Notes: a model not told the origin generated them from the sequence alone. Positions 23,530 through 34,164 are shown, counted from the first letter of the stretch. The stretch: 64,000 bases of DNA from Gari tellinella (GCA_922989275.2 OV277870.1:45194356-45258355), one strand, 5' to 3'. Translations and numbers: made by a program.

Positions 23530-23586
23530 AAATAAAGGACAAAAATAGAACAGACAGCTCCTATAGGAGCTTTTTGCTTTACTTAT
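23530..23586. repeat. Core-1-like hairpin, decayed
   Basis: GCTAAATAAAGGACAAAAAT, AGCTCCTATAGGAGCT, then TTTGCTTTACTTAT. Confidence 0.5.
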
Positions 23587-23710
23587 ATCAGCAATAAGAA
23601 ACCACAAGTAAATTATATATGAAACATAGCTGAAAAAAAAAGGAAAAAAAATTACATAAAATTATATTACAGAAACAGAGCAGACCATGAATTATGCTGT
23701 GTCCTATTTG

Positions 23711-23916
23711 AAGGGCTAGCTGCCATTTCTCCGGATTTTCAGAAATCTTTGGATTTTGATCCTAGCAGATGGTAACTTAAAGCAGGCTGAAAGTAAAGCA
23801 GAATGCGCCTTTAGGCACATTTTGCTTTACTTTCAACCTGCTTTAAGTAGTCACGCTTGAAAAATAGAATATTTTGAAATCTTAGAATTTGTCATGATCA
23901 ATTTATGGCAGCCCTG
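23711..23916 (-). mobile_element. MITE I copy, shortened
   Basis: AAGGGCTAGCTGCCATTTC...ATGGCAGCCCTG around an A-type core. Flanks TATTTG and CATTTG match 5 of 6, consistent with a decayed target duplication. Confidence 0.78.
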
Positions 23917-24116
23917 CATTTGGGTCTACACTATTGTCAATGTTTATTTGGAGGAGGCTAGGAAGGAAGAGGTCAATATCTGTTGAAGATGTACCTAAGA
24001 TGCAAAAGCTTTATGCTTAAACAGGTAGAGTACACATGTTATAATGGGCGTGACAAAACATTAACTGAGGTGTTTTACTGTTCTGATATTGTTACTCATA
24101 AATACACAATACATGA

Positions 24117-24345
24117 TGTAACCCATTTCCCCCATATATAGCTTGTTCTTAGTTTTGAAGAAAGGTGACCACTTAAAGCAGGATGAAAGTAAAGCAGAAT
24201 GCACCTTCAGGTGCATTCTGCTTTACTTTCAGCCTACTTTAAGCTACAATCTTTAAGAATATAGAAATTCTTTCTTATTGTGCAATCTGCTTGAAGTGGT
24301 CACCTGTCTTCAAAACTAGGAACAGGCTATTTGGCATGGGGTTAA
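24117..24345. mobile_element. MITE A copy with two like ends
   Basis: GTAACCCATTTCCCCCATA...GGCATGGGGTTAA. Hairpin 24172-24243, tip GCACCTTCAGGTGC. The right flank (GTGGTCACCTGTCTTC) is the inverse of the left, so the outer arms are also palindromic. Confidence 0.78.
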
Positions 24346-24517
24346 ACGCTGTGAGTCAGATATAGAAGATTTGCACTATGGGCTATGGAGGAAGGGGTTA
24401 AAGTTTTTCTAGCATTTGAACTTTATACATTTCCGTGTTACGGCTTATATAACATTACGTTAACAATAGAAAGAGACAAAACAAGAACAGTTTCCACTTG
24501 TATGCATGCCTGTTAAT

Positions 24518-24739
24518 TTAATCCTTTTAGTGCTGAATAAATATTCTCTGCTTCAATAAATATTGTCCGTTTAAATAACGAAATAAGTTTTATTTCAAGT
24601 ATTTACATGTATAGACAAATGATCTGAGTGACAAACAGTTTGGATCTGGATCAGATGCAGAGTAACTCTGCATCTGATCAGGATCCAAACTGTTTGCAGA
24701 GATTTAGGAAATGTTTGTTTGCAGCATTTAAAGGGTTAA
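24518..24739. mobile_element. TTAA MITE with core-2 hairpin
   Basis: TTAATCCTTTTAGTGCTG...GCAGCATTTAAAGGGTTAA. Near-perfect hairpin 24632-24697 (CAAACAGTTTGGATC, tip ATGCAGAGTAACTCTGCAT). Confidence 0.75.
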
Positions 24740-24785
24740 ACATACAAATGGTTTTAAACGTCTTGTAGCATTTCATGAGGACGTG

Positions 24786-25033
24786 TACAGTGGAGAATGT
24801 GTTATTCTTTCCCAATAAACGCGTTTACGCTAAAACTATTATTTACAGTGCAAACAGTTTGGAGCCAGATCAGACGCCGGGTAACCCGGCGTCTGATCAG
24901 GCTCCAAACTGTTTGCCACCAAGATAAACATAAATTATCAGAATTGTCCAAAAGTTGTACTTTTCTACGTTTTAGTGCTTTGCGTTTGCGTACGTTTGCG
25001 TTTAAACGGGAAAGAATAACATTCTCCACTGTA
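24786..25033. mobile_element. MITE L copy
   Basis: TACAGTGGAGAATGTG...CATTCTCCACTGTA with TA at both ends. Core CAAACAGTTTGGAGCC, tip GACGCCGGGTAACCCGGCGTC. Subterminal GCGTTTGCGTACGTTTGCG. Confidence 0.93.
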
Positions 25034-25267
25034 TGTAGAGGGCTTAGATTGTCAGGCCATAGATGTACCTGTAGGCAGATACATAAGATAGAAGGAAATA
25101 CATGAACAGTACTCCCTCTCTTGAGCTAGACTTGAAATACATGTATGTCTCATTGTAAATTCTTAGACAGGTGACAAGTGCAAGACAAAATTGAAGAAAG
25201 CTCGTAAAAGGAGCTTTTTGCATTACTTTTGTAACACATCAGGCAGTCACTTGCCTTTTAAATCCAC

Positions 25268-25565
25268 TTAAAGACATCTCCTGACGACCTTTTGGTCATA
25301 ACGCCTTGCCAGATTATTTACTGTCAATTTCCTTTTAAAAAGTATGGGTCTTGTGCATATTGAACCATTGAATCGTCTTATGTGAGACTCTACCTTTATA
25401 TTTGATAGTTGGGTTAGAAATAAACATTGAAAATCACTAGAGCATGAGTATAATCTGGATTTCACCAGGTAAACTGAGATTGTGTTGCACATGCTTTACA
25501 GTTACATTAACACCTCCACAACAATATGCTGGTGGTCCCTCAATGGACTGAGGAAAAGTCTTTAA
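25268..25565 (+). mobile_element. MITE M copy, empty site
   Basis: TTAAAGACATCTCCTGACG...GAAAAGTCTTTAA. Reads GGATTTCACCAGGTAAACTG where the 17045 copy holds MITE I. Confidence 0.85.
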
Positions 25566-25598
25566 GACTTAGTATAGCATCAACTAAGCTAGACATTA

Positions 25599-25669
25599 GC
25601 AAACAGTGAAGATCCTGATGAGATACTGTGTTACGCTGTGTCTCAATCATCAGGATCTACACTTTTTGC
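25599..25669. repeat. Core-2 hairpin, imperfect
   Basis: GCAAACAGTGAAGATCCTG...CAGGATCTACACTTTTTGC. Confidence 0.7.
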
Positions 25670-25785
25670 TATTTCATATGAAATGTTCTGCTACAAATAT
25701 GTATGGCAAACACTGTTGTGTCTTTAGATCACACTTGAATGTGTATAAGAAAATGTTCCAACTAGCACAAACAGGGAGTTCATGC

Positions 25786-25999
25786 TTAACCCTTAGCCCG
25801 CCAAATAAATTGTCGTCTGCTATATTTCTCGTCTGCTTCAAGTTTCAAAGTGCTTCAAAGTTGCTCAAAATTGCTGAAAATGTTGTCCGAGTGTCAAACA
25901 GCTTGGATCCAGATGAGACGCCGAGTTACTCGGCGTCTCATCCGGATCCAAGCTGTTTGCATATGGAGCTATAGTCATGAGTGGCAGGCTAAGGGTTAA
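25786..25999. mobile_element. MITE B copy
   Basis: TTAACCCTTAGCCCGCC...GGCAGGCTAAGGGTTAA. Near-perfect core hairpin (AAACAGCTTGGATCCAGATG). Confidence 0.92.
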
Positions 26000-26291
26000 A
26001 TTGGTTAAGATCCCAATTTTGCCTAAAATGTTGACTTCTTTTCCCATGAAAATTAATATTCATATATAAAACTTTTCACATTATGAGCATCATTCTATCA
26101 TATGAAATATTACATTGGCTATTATAGTAAGAAAAAATTCACCAGTAGAGAGAGTGGTTTCATATAAGATAGATCCTTTAAGAAAACAGTGCAGACCTTG
26201 ATCAGAAAAGCTCCTTCAGCATTGTAATTCAGTCATTGATCAGGGTCAAGAATATTTGCATGACATGACTCGTGTATGAAAATGTTCAGAC

Positions 26292-26542
26292 TTAACCCAT
26301 TACCCCATAGCCTGTTTCTAGCTTTGAAGATGTATGACCACTTAAAGCAGGTTGAAAGTAAAGCAGAATGCGCCTGAAGGCGCATTCTGCTTTACTTTCA
26401 GCCTGCTTTAAGCTATCATCTGCTAGGATTTAGAAATTATTTCTTATGATACATATTCATGACTGCATAGATTGGAACTATTTTCTTTGGTAGAGATTAA
26501 ATTAAAGGCGTAAAAGGGCGTATTTATGGGGTAATGGGTTAA
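26292..26542 (+). mobile_element. MITE A copy
   Basis: TTAACCCATTACCCCATAG...GGGGTAATGGGTTAA. Hairpin 26341-26412 with symmetric GCGCCTGAAGGCGC tip. Close to the family consensus. Confidence 0.93.
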
Positions 26543-26755
26543 ACGTGTCATTATCATTTCCTCCAGCTGTGTGCGTTTGTTGTATATATATAAGTGATGA
26601 GGCTGGCTTGACCAGAGCACTATGCCAACCATAGATCATCACTCCATACATTCTTCACATTTCACAGTTTGCTGTGGTTTCATCATTTACATTTTTAACC
26701 ACCACAATAATGTCAGCCTAATTATGTACTTTTCTGTCTCTAGTTTCAAGCAGAG

Positions 26756-26955
26756 CAGAGCTCCAGATAAGGGAGGGGAGGGGGATTTCAAAAACTAAAA
26801 TCTTTATTTCTGCATTAAACCCTTTGGTGTTACTTACTCATTAGAAGCGTCTCTCCGAGATGATTCTAATGAGTAGAAACACCATAGCATTTGGTGCTGA
26901 AATGAGTGAGATAATGTTGAATTTGTTCAGTTTCCTCCCTCTTATTTGGAGCACG
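26756..26955. mobile_element. MITE H copy
   Basis: CAGAGCTCCAGATAAG...CTTATTTGGAGCACG. Inner palindrome around GTCTCTCCGAGATGATT. No 6-bp duplication is visible. Confidence 0.75.
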
Positions 26956-27042
26956 GAGTTAGTACAGTCAATGCATAGGAGCTTTCTGTTGACCGTCATC
27001 TTACTGTAGTCTGTGTCACAAAGAAAGAAGCAACGTACTATG

Positions 27043-27292
27043 TACAGTGGAGAATCTGTTATTCTTTCCCGATAAACGCATTTACGCTAAAACTATTTTT
27101 TCTTTTACAAACAGTTTGGAGCCAGATCAGACGCCGGGTAACCCGGCGTCTGATCAGGCTCCAAACTGTTTGCCACCAAGATAAACATTAAATATCAGAA
27201 TTGTCAAAAAGTTGTTCTTTTCTACGTTTTAGTGCTTTGCGTTTGCGTATGTTTGCGTTTAAACGGGAAAGAATAACAGATTCTCCACTGTA
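27043..27292. mobile_element. MITE L copy
   Basis: TACAGTGGAGAATCTG...GATTCTCCACTGTA. Near-perfect core hairpin with tip GCCGGGTAACCCGGC. Confidence 0.93.
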
Positions 27293-27368
27293 TGCTGTAT
27301 TGATGATTTTCGCAAACATTTTGCACCCATTTCATCCCAACCCAAACTGTTTACCCCTCAGATTGTAC

Positions 27369-27444
27369 TTAACCCATTACCCCATTATAGCCTGCTTCTG
27401 GCTTTGAAGATAGGTGATCACATAAAGCAGATTGAAAGTAAAAC
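27369..27444 (+). mobile_element. MITE A, left third only
   Basis: TTAACCCATTACCCC to GCAGATTGAAAGTAAA, then unrelated DNA. Confidence 0.7.
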
Positions 27445-27828
27445 ACTACTGGGCATCCAAAAGAACCAGAGAACGCTTCGATAATAAGAGTAGGGCAACA
27501 TCTCTCTGGGGCATCCAATTAGCCCATAGATGGCAAACCTAGGCTTTTAATGGGGGTGTAAGGATAAAAGTTGCAGTAGTGAATCAAGTGGGGGGGGGGG
27601 GGGGGAGGTTTGTTTGTTTGGTCTGTTTAGAGGTGGTATTGTTATGACTGTTTCTATGCCTCGAGGTTGGTTGTAGCAGTAGATGGGTCGGGATAGATGA
27701 AAGGTATGTTGAGGCTGCAGGCTATTTACTGTAATGAGAAAATTATGCACATGGACTAATATGGAATCTTAATCTCTACATATCTAATGTAAATACTGTA
27801 AAGGTACTGTTAAACATGTGTTAAGTTG
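27445..27828. other. Unassigned DNA with a poly-G run
   Basis: Contains 14 consecutive G (about 27591-27605) in a TGGGGG...GGAGG context. No family recognised. Confidence 0.5.
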
Positions 27829-28015
27829 TTAACCCTTATCCTGCTATTAGCAATTTTGATTCTTTTTGAAAACAGTGTAGACCCAGATCAGACAGCTCCT
27901 GCAGGAGCTGTCTGATCTGGGTCTACACTATTTTCTTTTGGAATCTGTCTGACATGAGTGTACACTCTTTTCTGATGGAAAATTTGTTTTATTTTATAGG
28001 CAGGGTAATAGTTAA
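27829..28015 (+). mobile_element. MITE G copy
   Basis: TTAACCCTTATCCTGC...GGGTAATAGTTAA, perfect inner stem GACAGCTCCTGCAGGAGCTGTC. Shares its right TTAA with MITE B. Confidence 0.8.
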
Positions 28016-28215
28016 CCCTTAGCCTGCCACTCACGACTATAGCTCCATATGCAAACAGCTTGGATCTGGATGAGACGCCGAGTAACTCGGCGTCTCATCC
28101 GGATCCAAGCTGTTTGACACTCAGACAACATTTTGAGCAACTTTGAAGCCCTTTGAAACTTGAAGCAGACGAGAAATATAGCAGACGACAATTTATTTGG
28201 CGGGCTAAGGGTTAA
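28012..28215. mobile_element. MITE B copy
   Basis: TTAACCCTTAGCCTGCC...GGCGGGCTAAGGGTTAA. Near-perfect core with one strand mismatch (CTGGATG/CATCCGG). Confidence 0.92.
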
Positions 28216-28428
28216 GATAATAGATGTTTGTAGTGGGTGGAGTTTGATTATCATCAGGAAGAGAGTTAAGTACAGGGTAATCTTAAACATAATATGCATG
28301 GATTGATGTTAAGATGGAAGTTGGAAGTTTTTATTCTGGATTAATTGTGTCTTATATTCGTTAGCAATCATGCTTGGAGATTGAGGCAGTGGCTGCTGTA
28401 TACAGTTCTAAATGTATGTAAAATTGGT

Positions 28429-28687
28429 GTTGACCCTTCTCCATTGCTTAATTTAGCGTTAATATATTAATGCCGTTTGAAAACAATGTAGACCCAGATT
28501 TGGCAGCTGTTGGAGGGGCTGTCTTATCAGGTGTACTCTGTTTTCTTATAGGATCTGTCTGACATGAGTTTGAACTTTTGCCTTTAGAAAATTGCCCCTA
28601 TTTTATTAGCATTGGTAATAGCTCAAATGATGTAAATGTTCATAGTGAGAAGAGTTTTATATATGGATTTTCAGGGGGAGAAGAGTA
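28429..28687 (+). mobile_element. MITE G copy, decayed
   Basis: TTGACCCTTCTCC, AAACAATGTAGACCCAG, GATCTGTCTGACATGAG and GGGGGAGAAGAGTAA follow the order of other G copies. Confidence 0.6.
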
Positions 28688-28753
28688 AAAAGACTAATGG
28701 GAGGTAAATAGACTAATTGTGATAAATAAGCAATCATATAAAAATTATTAATC

Positions 28754-29778
28754 TTAACCCATTACCCCATAGCCTGTTTCTAGTTTTGAAGATATGTGAC
28801 CACTTAAGGGTGTATCAATGTCATGACTTTGGGAAACTTTCAAAGTATATGAAAACACTCTATGATGGTTTTGTATTGAAGAGCTATTTAAGATGAATGA
28901 AAAAATAGAAAAAGTGTACATTTTGGTGAACAACAGTTGGCTCTACGGCCATGTAAAATTTACCCCACCCACTTCCTCTTATTTTGTCCATTTCAAACAG
29001 CCCGCTTCAATAAAATCCATTTTAAATGAAAACAAATATGATAATTTGGTTTTGTGTTATTTATTTCCTATCTATGGTAGTATTTCTTCATACAAAAACT
29101 AATTTAAGAAAAAAAAGGCACCAAATATGAAATTTATAAAGCTCTAAATAGCATCGATATGGTACTTTTTTGTAAATTTTGTAAGGGGAGATAACTCTTT
29201 TCACTTTAATAACTCAAAATTTTCAACACTGACCTTTCAATTTCATTTCATATTTTGAACTGCCTTAGCATGGGCTTTCATCTGGTAGAATATAAGAAAA
29301 AGTTAAATACTAGAACTATTTCATTTTCAAACTTTTTTACTTTTTTTCATAAAATAAAAAATCTAATAAAATCATGCCCTATACAAAGCATATTTTTGAT
29401 ATTCAAGGATCGATATTGTTCAAACCTGGTGCCTGCTTTGTCTAAATTTGGTTTCTATATGTGAAAATACCACCATAGACATGAAATAAATAATGGAAAC
29501 CCAAATTATCATGTTTGTTTTGTTTCGAAATAAATTTTACTGAAGCTTGTACCCTGAATGGGTAAAATTTGAAAAAAAAAGTCCAAATTTGACATACCTT
29601 TTTCAAATCGCTGTAGCTCAAAAACAAGGACACCACCATAATTTTTTTTTTCCATTTTTTCATTCATCATAAACAGCTCTTTCAAAAAAACAATGTTAGA
29701 AAAAAAGTTAAATACTTTGAAAAAATGGCTTATGACATTGATACACCCTTAAAGCAGGTTGAAAGTAAAGCAGAATGT
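28754..29778 (+). mobile_element. MITE A copy split by foldback N
   Basis: TTAACCCATTACCCCATAG to GACCACTTAA, interrupted at that TTAA, resuming at 29753 with AGCAGGTTGAAAGTAAAGC. The A right half is missing. Confidence 0.85.
28804..29752. mobile_element. Foldback element N, TTAA target, inside MITE A
   Basis: 949 bp. TTAAGGGTGTATCAATGTC at the left and GACATTGATACACCCTTAA at the right. Arms of ~300 bp are diverged inverted copies (CTATCTATGGTAGTATTTC versus its inverse in ATACCACCATAGAC). Each arm keeps a short open frame, and the two predicted peptides share YDNL/HDNL...YLF..YG, as expected of paired arms. No transposase. Confidence 0.85.
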
Positions 29779-30339
29779 TCCTCCCTTTCAGCTCTTAGTG
29801 CAGACAGAATCTAATACACAAAATAGGATCTTTCTGCATTAGTTTTGTTTTGCATATATACATAACTTGTCTTAAGGCTGCTGAACGCAGGTATTTACAA
29901 ACAATTTAGATATACTGTAGTGTTTTGTTTGCAAACATCGGCTCTAAATGACCTTTTTGTGTCGATGGGCCGTAAAACACCATTCATTCATTCATTTGTT
30001 TGCAAACAATTTAGACAAGATCCTTTTTGTTTTGATCTATAAAATGCGCAAGAACCTTGTTCCAAGTGGCTATTGAAAAGAAGATAAGTTGGTCATTTTA
30101 CCCCTGCATTAAACAGTCACTTGACTTGAAAAATCCCTTTACTTCTTTAATGGCAACTGAAACAAGTTTGACTCAGTACATGTGTATACATGTATATTGT
30201 GGTACATTAATATAATGTATGTATATTTTCTATAAATGATGAGGCCAAATTCCAAGACCACAGTTTCATTGTGATATATTTCTATGTAAAATAGTTACCA
30301 TAATCATAACTATGGGGGAAACAAGTACATATTGTATTT
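29779..30339. other. Mostly unassigned; SINE-like tail at 29945-29996
   Basis: TGTGTCGATGGGCCGTAAAA followed by CACC and (ATTC)n resembles the 3' tail of bivalve SINEs. No tRNA-derived A/B box was recognised upstream. Confidence 0.4.
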
Positions 30340-30408
30340 GCAAACAGTGTAGACCCAGATCAGAGGGCTCCTTCAGGAATCCTCTGATCAGGGTCTTCAC
30401 TGTTTGTC
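30340..30408. repeat. Core-2 hairpin
   Basis: GCAAACAGTGTAGACCCAG, tip GGCTCCTTCAGGAATCC, and inverse arm ending TTCACTGTTTG. Confidence 0.75.
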
Positions 30409-30579
30409 ATACTCATTTGTAATTTTGGAAATAGATACCTTGACAATGTTGAAATTGGTCATTGTTTAGAAAATGGAATAATCCATTGGGAAAGTGACAG
30501 CAGTGTTAGGGTAAAAGTCACGAAAAGAGCAAAGGTGAAGAAGCCGCTGTTTCCTAGTTGAAATTCCATGTTGAATGAG

Positions 30580-30791
30580 TACACAGTAAAACCTCTCAAC
30601 AACAACCACTTAATAGTGTTAAATACTAGGTGTTTGTGACAGGTGACAGCTTAAAGCAAGGTGACAGTAAAACAGAAAGCTCCTATTGGAGCTTTCTGTT
30701 TCACTGTCACCTTGCTTTAAGCTGTCACCTGACTTTTATACAACCAATTTAGCCTTCTTTTAAATGGCCGTAATAGAAAGGTTTTACTGTA
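30580..30791. mobile_element. MITE J copy
   Basis: TACACAGTAAAACCTCTC...GAAAGGTTTTACTGTA. Hairpin CTTAAAGCAAGGTGACAG with tip AGCTCCTATTGGAGCT. Confidence 0.9.
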
Positions 30792-30879
30792 CTGTAACTG
30801 TTGTATTGTTAAACCACTGAATTTGATCTCTGAATAAAACAATGGCTGGAATTCTTAATCTTCACCTGCTGTAAGTTGC

Positions 30880-31111
30880 TTAACTCATTCCCCCATAGAT
30901 ATGCCTTTTTATGCCTCTATTTTATTCCTCCACTGTAGAAAATAGTTCCACATTATACAGTCATGAATATGTAGCATAAGAAATATTTTCTAAATTCTAA
31001 CAGATAATAGCTTAAAGCAGGTTGAAAGTGCACATTCTGCTTTACTTTCAACCTGCTTTAAGTGATTACCTCTCTTCAAAATTAGAAACAGGCTATGGGG
31101 TATTGGGTTAA
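30880..31111 (-). mobile_element. MITE A copy, hairpin tip deleted
   Basis: TTAACTCATTCCCCCATAG...GGTATTGGGTTAA. Core runs GCAGGTTGAAAGTGCACATTC, missing one inner arm. Confidence 0.83.
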
Positions 31112-31243
31112 AGTCTAAGGTGTATTCTGCTTTACTTTTAGCCTGCTTTAAACTACCATCTGCTGGGACATAGAAAACTGTTTTCTTCAGTGGAAGAATA
31201 AATTAAAGGCGTAAAATTGTGCATCTATGAAGTAATGGGTTAA
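31108..31243 (+). mobile_element. MITE A, right half, abutting
   Basis: Starts at the shared TTAA; AGGTGTATTCTGCTTTAC through GAAGTAATGGGTTAA. Confidence 0.75.
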
Positions 31244-31341
31244 ATATAGGTGTATTACAAGGGTCACTCTTGGGGCTGCTTTACTTTCAGCCTGCTTTAA
31301 GCATCAACCTTTCAGGTTGCAGGAAATGTTTCCTATGAGCC

Positions 31342-31601
31342 TTCAACTCTTTCTCAACACTCAGTAATTCTTGTGGGTTATTAGGACCCCTTGTGGATCT
31401 TTTTAATTACCAAAACATCAACCAGTCTACTTAAATTGGAATTCTGGGTAGTTTGATAAAATACTGGTCTAAATGAGTAAACAGTGTAGACCCTGATCAG
31501 AGGGCTCATATAGGAGCCCTCTGATCTGGGTCTACACTGTTTTAAAAATGGAATGAGTATATTTTAAACAGGTCCATGGTGTTGATTGTTGAGAGGGTTA
31601 A
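31342..31601 (+). mobile_element. MITE F copy
   Basis: TCAACTCTTTCTCAACAC...GAGAGGGTTAA. CCCCTTGTGGATCTTTTTAA interior; core-2 hairpin with tip GGCTCATATAGGAGCC. Confidence 0.78.
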
Positions 31602-32201
31602 CAGGAAAGTGTAGAAGAATGAAAAAGGCATTTCTATGAAGAATATGTAAAGACTTCAAAAGCCGTTGATTTAGGGGGAAAAGGTTAAAGCAACGTACCA
31701 CTTGTTTTAAAGACAGAAACAATGTTCGAGTGAAAGGGGCTTAAGGTTAATAAACCCTTTTCTAAGTCAAGTGGCAAGAACAGGATAACTAAGTACTTCC
31801 TTCCTTAACCACAATTAGAGGTTGGTTAAAGATGTCTTTCTTTTCACATTTGTAATTTGGACTTGGTTTAAGTGACAGCTTCTTGTTGTGATGTCTTTGT
31901 TTGTAAAGGATTAACAATTGCGTGTATATCTAGACGTATGTGATTTGTAGTATGTACATGAGTGATGGCAACAAAAGCTAGATCCGTATATCTGTAGCTG
32001 TGAGAATCATATGATGAACATTTCTTGTAATTTTCAGGTTTATATGTTGTATGAAACTGATCCTGTAATGAGATATTGGGAGACAGTGATGACAAAGATG
32101 ATACTTTGTGAAATGCGACATCTCACCGAATTCCAGAGTTTTCTTTTATTTTGAAATGTCCATGTTTCATTCTATGAATACTACTGACATGATAGCACAA
32201 A
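31602..32201. other. Unassigned DNA
   Basis: No repeat family or convincing exon recognised. Confidence 0.35.
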
Positions 32202-32433
32202 TTAACTCCTACCTCCAAAAAAAATAGTATCCTCTACCCAGCTGTGTTTAAGACTAATTACTACTTAAAGCCAGGTGAAAGTAAAGCAGAAAGCTCCTTT
32301 AGGAGCTTTCTGCTTTACTTTCATATTGCTTTAAGCTGTCACCAGTTTTGAACACCATCAGTGAATAAACATCAATTGTGCTTATGTAGAGGGAGGGGGA
32401 AAAGTGATAATGGCTCTTATGGGGAGGAAAGAT
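32202..32433. mobile_element. MITE O-like copy
   Basis: TTAACTCCTACCTCC...GGGGAGGAAAGATGAGG. Hairpin CTTAAAGCCAGGTGAAAG with tip AGCTCCTTTAGGAGCT. Confidence 0.65.
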
Positions 32434-32523
32434 GAGGCATCAATACATATAAAGGCTGGCACTGGATTATTAATTGTCATAACATAGAAATTAGTGGAGA
32501 CATAAGGATTTCAGCATTAGAAA

Positions 32524-32972
32524 TACAGTAATACTGTACCTCTCTATTACGACCACTTAAATATCTTAATTACTGGATGTTCAAGCCAGAATTGGCTGCT
32601 TAAAGCAAGGTGGAAGTGAAACAGAAAGCTCCTATAGGAGCTTTCTATTTTATTTTCACCTTGCTTTAACCCTTTCCCACATAGCATATCTCTAGTATTG
32701 AATATAGGTGTCCACTTAAAGCAGGTTGAAAGGCGCATTCTGCTTTACTTTCAGCCTGCTTTAAGCTATCATCTGCTAGAATATAGAAAATATTTTGTAT
32801 TATACATATTTATGAATGTATAAATTGGAACTATTTTCTTCAGGGCAAGAATAAACTGAATGTGCTAAAAGGCGCTTCTATGGGGGAAAGGGTTAAGCTG
32901 TTTTAAGCTGTCACCTGTCTTTCATACAATCAGCATTCTCTTTAGTGGTTGTAATAGAGGGATTTAACTGTA
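32524..32972. mobile_element. MITE J copy split by MITE A
   Basis: TACAGTAATACTGTACCTC left, GATTTAACTGTA right. The core right arm CACCTTGCTTTAA is interrupted by A and resumes GCTGTTTTAAGCTGTCACC. Confidence 0.82.
32666..32896 (+). mobile_element. MITE A copy inside MITE J
   Basis: TTAACCCTTTCCCACATAG...GGGGGAAAGGGTTAA at a TTAA in J's stem base. Its own core lost one inner arm (GGTTGAAAGGCGCATTC). Confidence 0.88.
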
Positions 32973-33049
32973 CATCTCCCAATATGGAGATATGACCAGT
33001 ATATACTGTAATTTATTGTACATATATGGAGTTTGTCTTCTATTTTCAG

Positions 33050-33346
33050 GCTGAAGAATTGAACACAATTGTTGGTAATGCATTCAAGATGGCTTACGCC
33101 GAACAGAAAACACGACAGCCTACATTCAACGAACTTATAGAGCAGCAACTGGTGGAACAGAAAGCCAAGTTTGCGGAGTACCAGGAACAAGCCAACAAGG
33201 CACTACAGCAGCGTCTCAATGAGATTGCCACGCCCACAGCGTTACAGCGCATGGAGATGCGCAGACAGTCCAGTAGCGATGATCTGTCCGGCACAAGTTC
33301 TCCTTCATCAGATAAAGAGTTTATGGTGGGGAAAAATAAAGTCTGG
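33050..33346 (+). CDS. Internal exon a of a putative PTB-type adaptor gene
   Basis: Open phase-0 exon of 99 codons. The acceptor is a pyrimidine-rich tract ending TTTTCAG at 33049 and the donor is GTAAGT at 33347. Codon use is balanced and GC-richer than the surrounding AT-rich DNA. Residues 1-19 (AEELNTIVGNAFKMAYAEQ) resemble the (I/V)GxAFxxAY pattern of the last helix of PTB/PID domains in the Shc, Ced-6 and ANKS families. Residues 28-60 are rich in Glu, Gln, Lys and Leu and look like a helix or coiled coil. Residues 71-90 are a Ser-rich acidic segment with RRQSSS, a plausible basophilic-kinase/14-3-3 site. That this is a real exon is well supported; the PTB assignment is inference from one helix, because the rest of the domain would lie in upstream exons that were not found. 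SH2D5-, Shc- or ANKS-like adaptors and an unrelated coiled-coil protein all remain possible. Confidence 0.82.
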
Positions 33347-33390
33347 GTAAGTATTGTTCATTTGGTTTCGTAATATTTTTCCATATGTTA

Positions 33391-33578
33391 CTCTAGATAA
33401 GCGGAGTATTTCACAAACTTAAATCTTTATTTCTGCATTAAACCCTATAGTGTCACTATTCATTAGAATTGTCTCTTTGAGACAATTCAAATGAGTAGTA
33501 ACACCACAGGATTTGGTGCTGAAATGAGTGGGTAATTGTTGGAATTGTTGAGTTAACTCCCTCTTATCTGGAGCTCTG
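33391..33578. mobile_element. MITE H copy, left end decayed
   Basis: Starts CTCTAGATAAGCGGAG, 45 bp after the exon a donor, and ends CTTATCTGGAGCTCTG. Flanks TGTTAC/TGTTAG suggest a 6-bp duplication. Confidence 0.78.
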
Positions 33579-33612
33579 TGTTAGTTGAGAAATTGATGCC
33601 ATGTTTTCCCTG

Positions 33613-33831
33613 TTAACTCTACCCCATATCCTTTTCTAGTTTTGAAAACTTAAAGCGGGTTGAAAATAAAACAGAGTGTTCCCTAAGCTGCACATGTCTT
33701 TACTTACAATCTGCTTTAAGTTACCAATCTGCTAGGATATAGAATATATATCTTATGTTGCATATTCATGACTGTATGAAGTAGACCTATTCTTCAGTGT
33801 AAGAAGGCATTTTATTGGGGTAATAGGTTAA
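33613..33831 (+). mobile_element. MITE A copy, diverged
   Basis: TTAACTCTACCCCATAT...GGGTAATAGGTTAA. Hairpin strongly mismatched. Shares its right TTAA with MITE D. Confidence 0.75.
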
Positions 33832-34078
33832 CTCTTTGAGCCCTAGTCCCGCATATAGGCGTCCTTTTCAAACAGTGTACATGTGAATAGTACACTTGTC
33901 CTGTGCAAACAGTGAAGACCCAGATCAGAGGGCTCCAAAAGGAGCACTTTGATCAGGGTCTTCACTGTTTGTCATAATGCCAAACATTGACAAAAACAAC
34001 CCTTAAAAGTCAGAAATGGACTAGACTAAAATGGAAACTGGAATTGTCCATTTAAAGTTTCAGGGAGGAAAGAGTTAA
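33828..34078 (+). mobile_element. MITE D copy
   Basis: TTAACTCTTTGAGCCCTAG...GGAAAGAGTTAA. Core CAAACAGTGAAGACCCAG; tip arms slightly mismatched. Confidence 0.92.
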
Positions 34079-34099
34079 GCATGACTTTACAGAAACATG

Positions 34100-34164
34100 T
34101 AAACAGTTTGGATCCAGCTCAGATGCCAAGACAGCTAGTATTTGATCAGGATCCTAACTGTTTT
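34100..34164. repeat. Core-2 hairpin, imperfect
   Basis: AAACAGTTTGGATCCAGCTC...GATCAGGATCCTAACTG. Confidence 0.6.

Noticed and set aside
27591..27605. G-quadruplex regulatory element
   Set aside because: A single homopolymer run without spaced G-tracts; more likely a slippage product or assembly artefact.
28893..29663. Two related short frames as a gene pair
   Set aside because: They are mirror arms of foldback N. The peptide similarity follows from the inverted repeat.
29945..29996. Complete tRNA-derived SINE
   Set aside because: Only a tail-like segment with an ATTC run is visible; no promoter boxes were recognised upstream.
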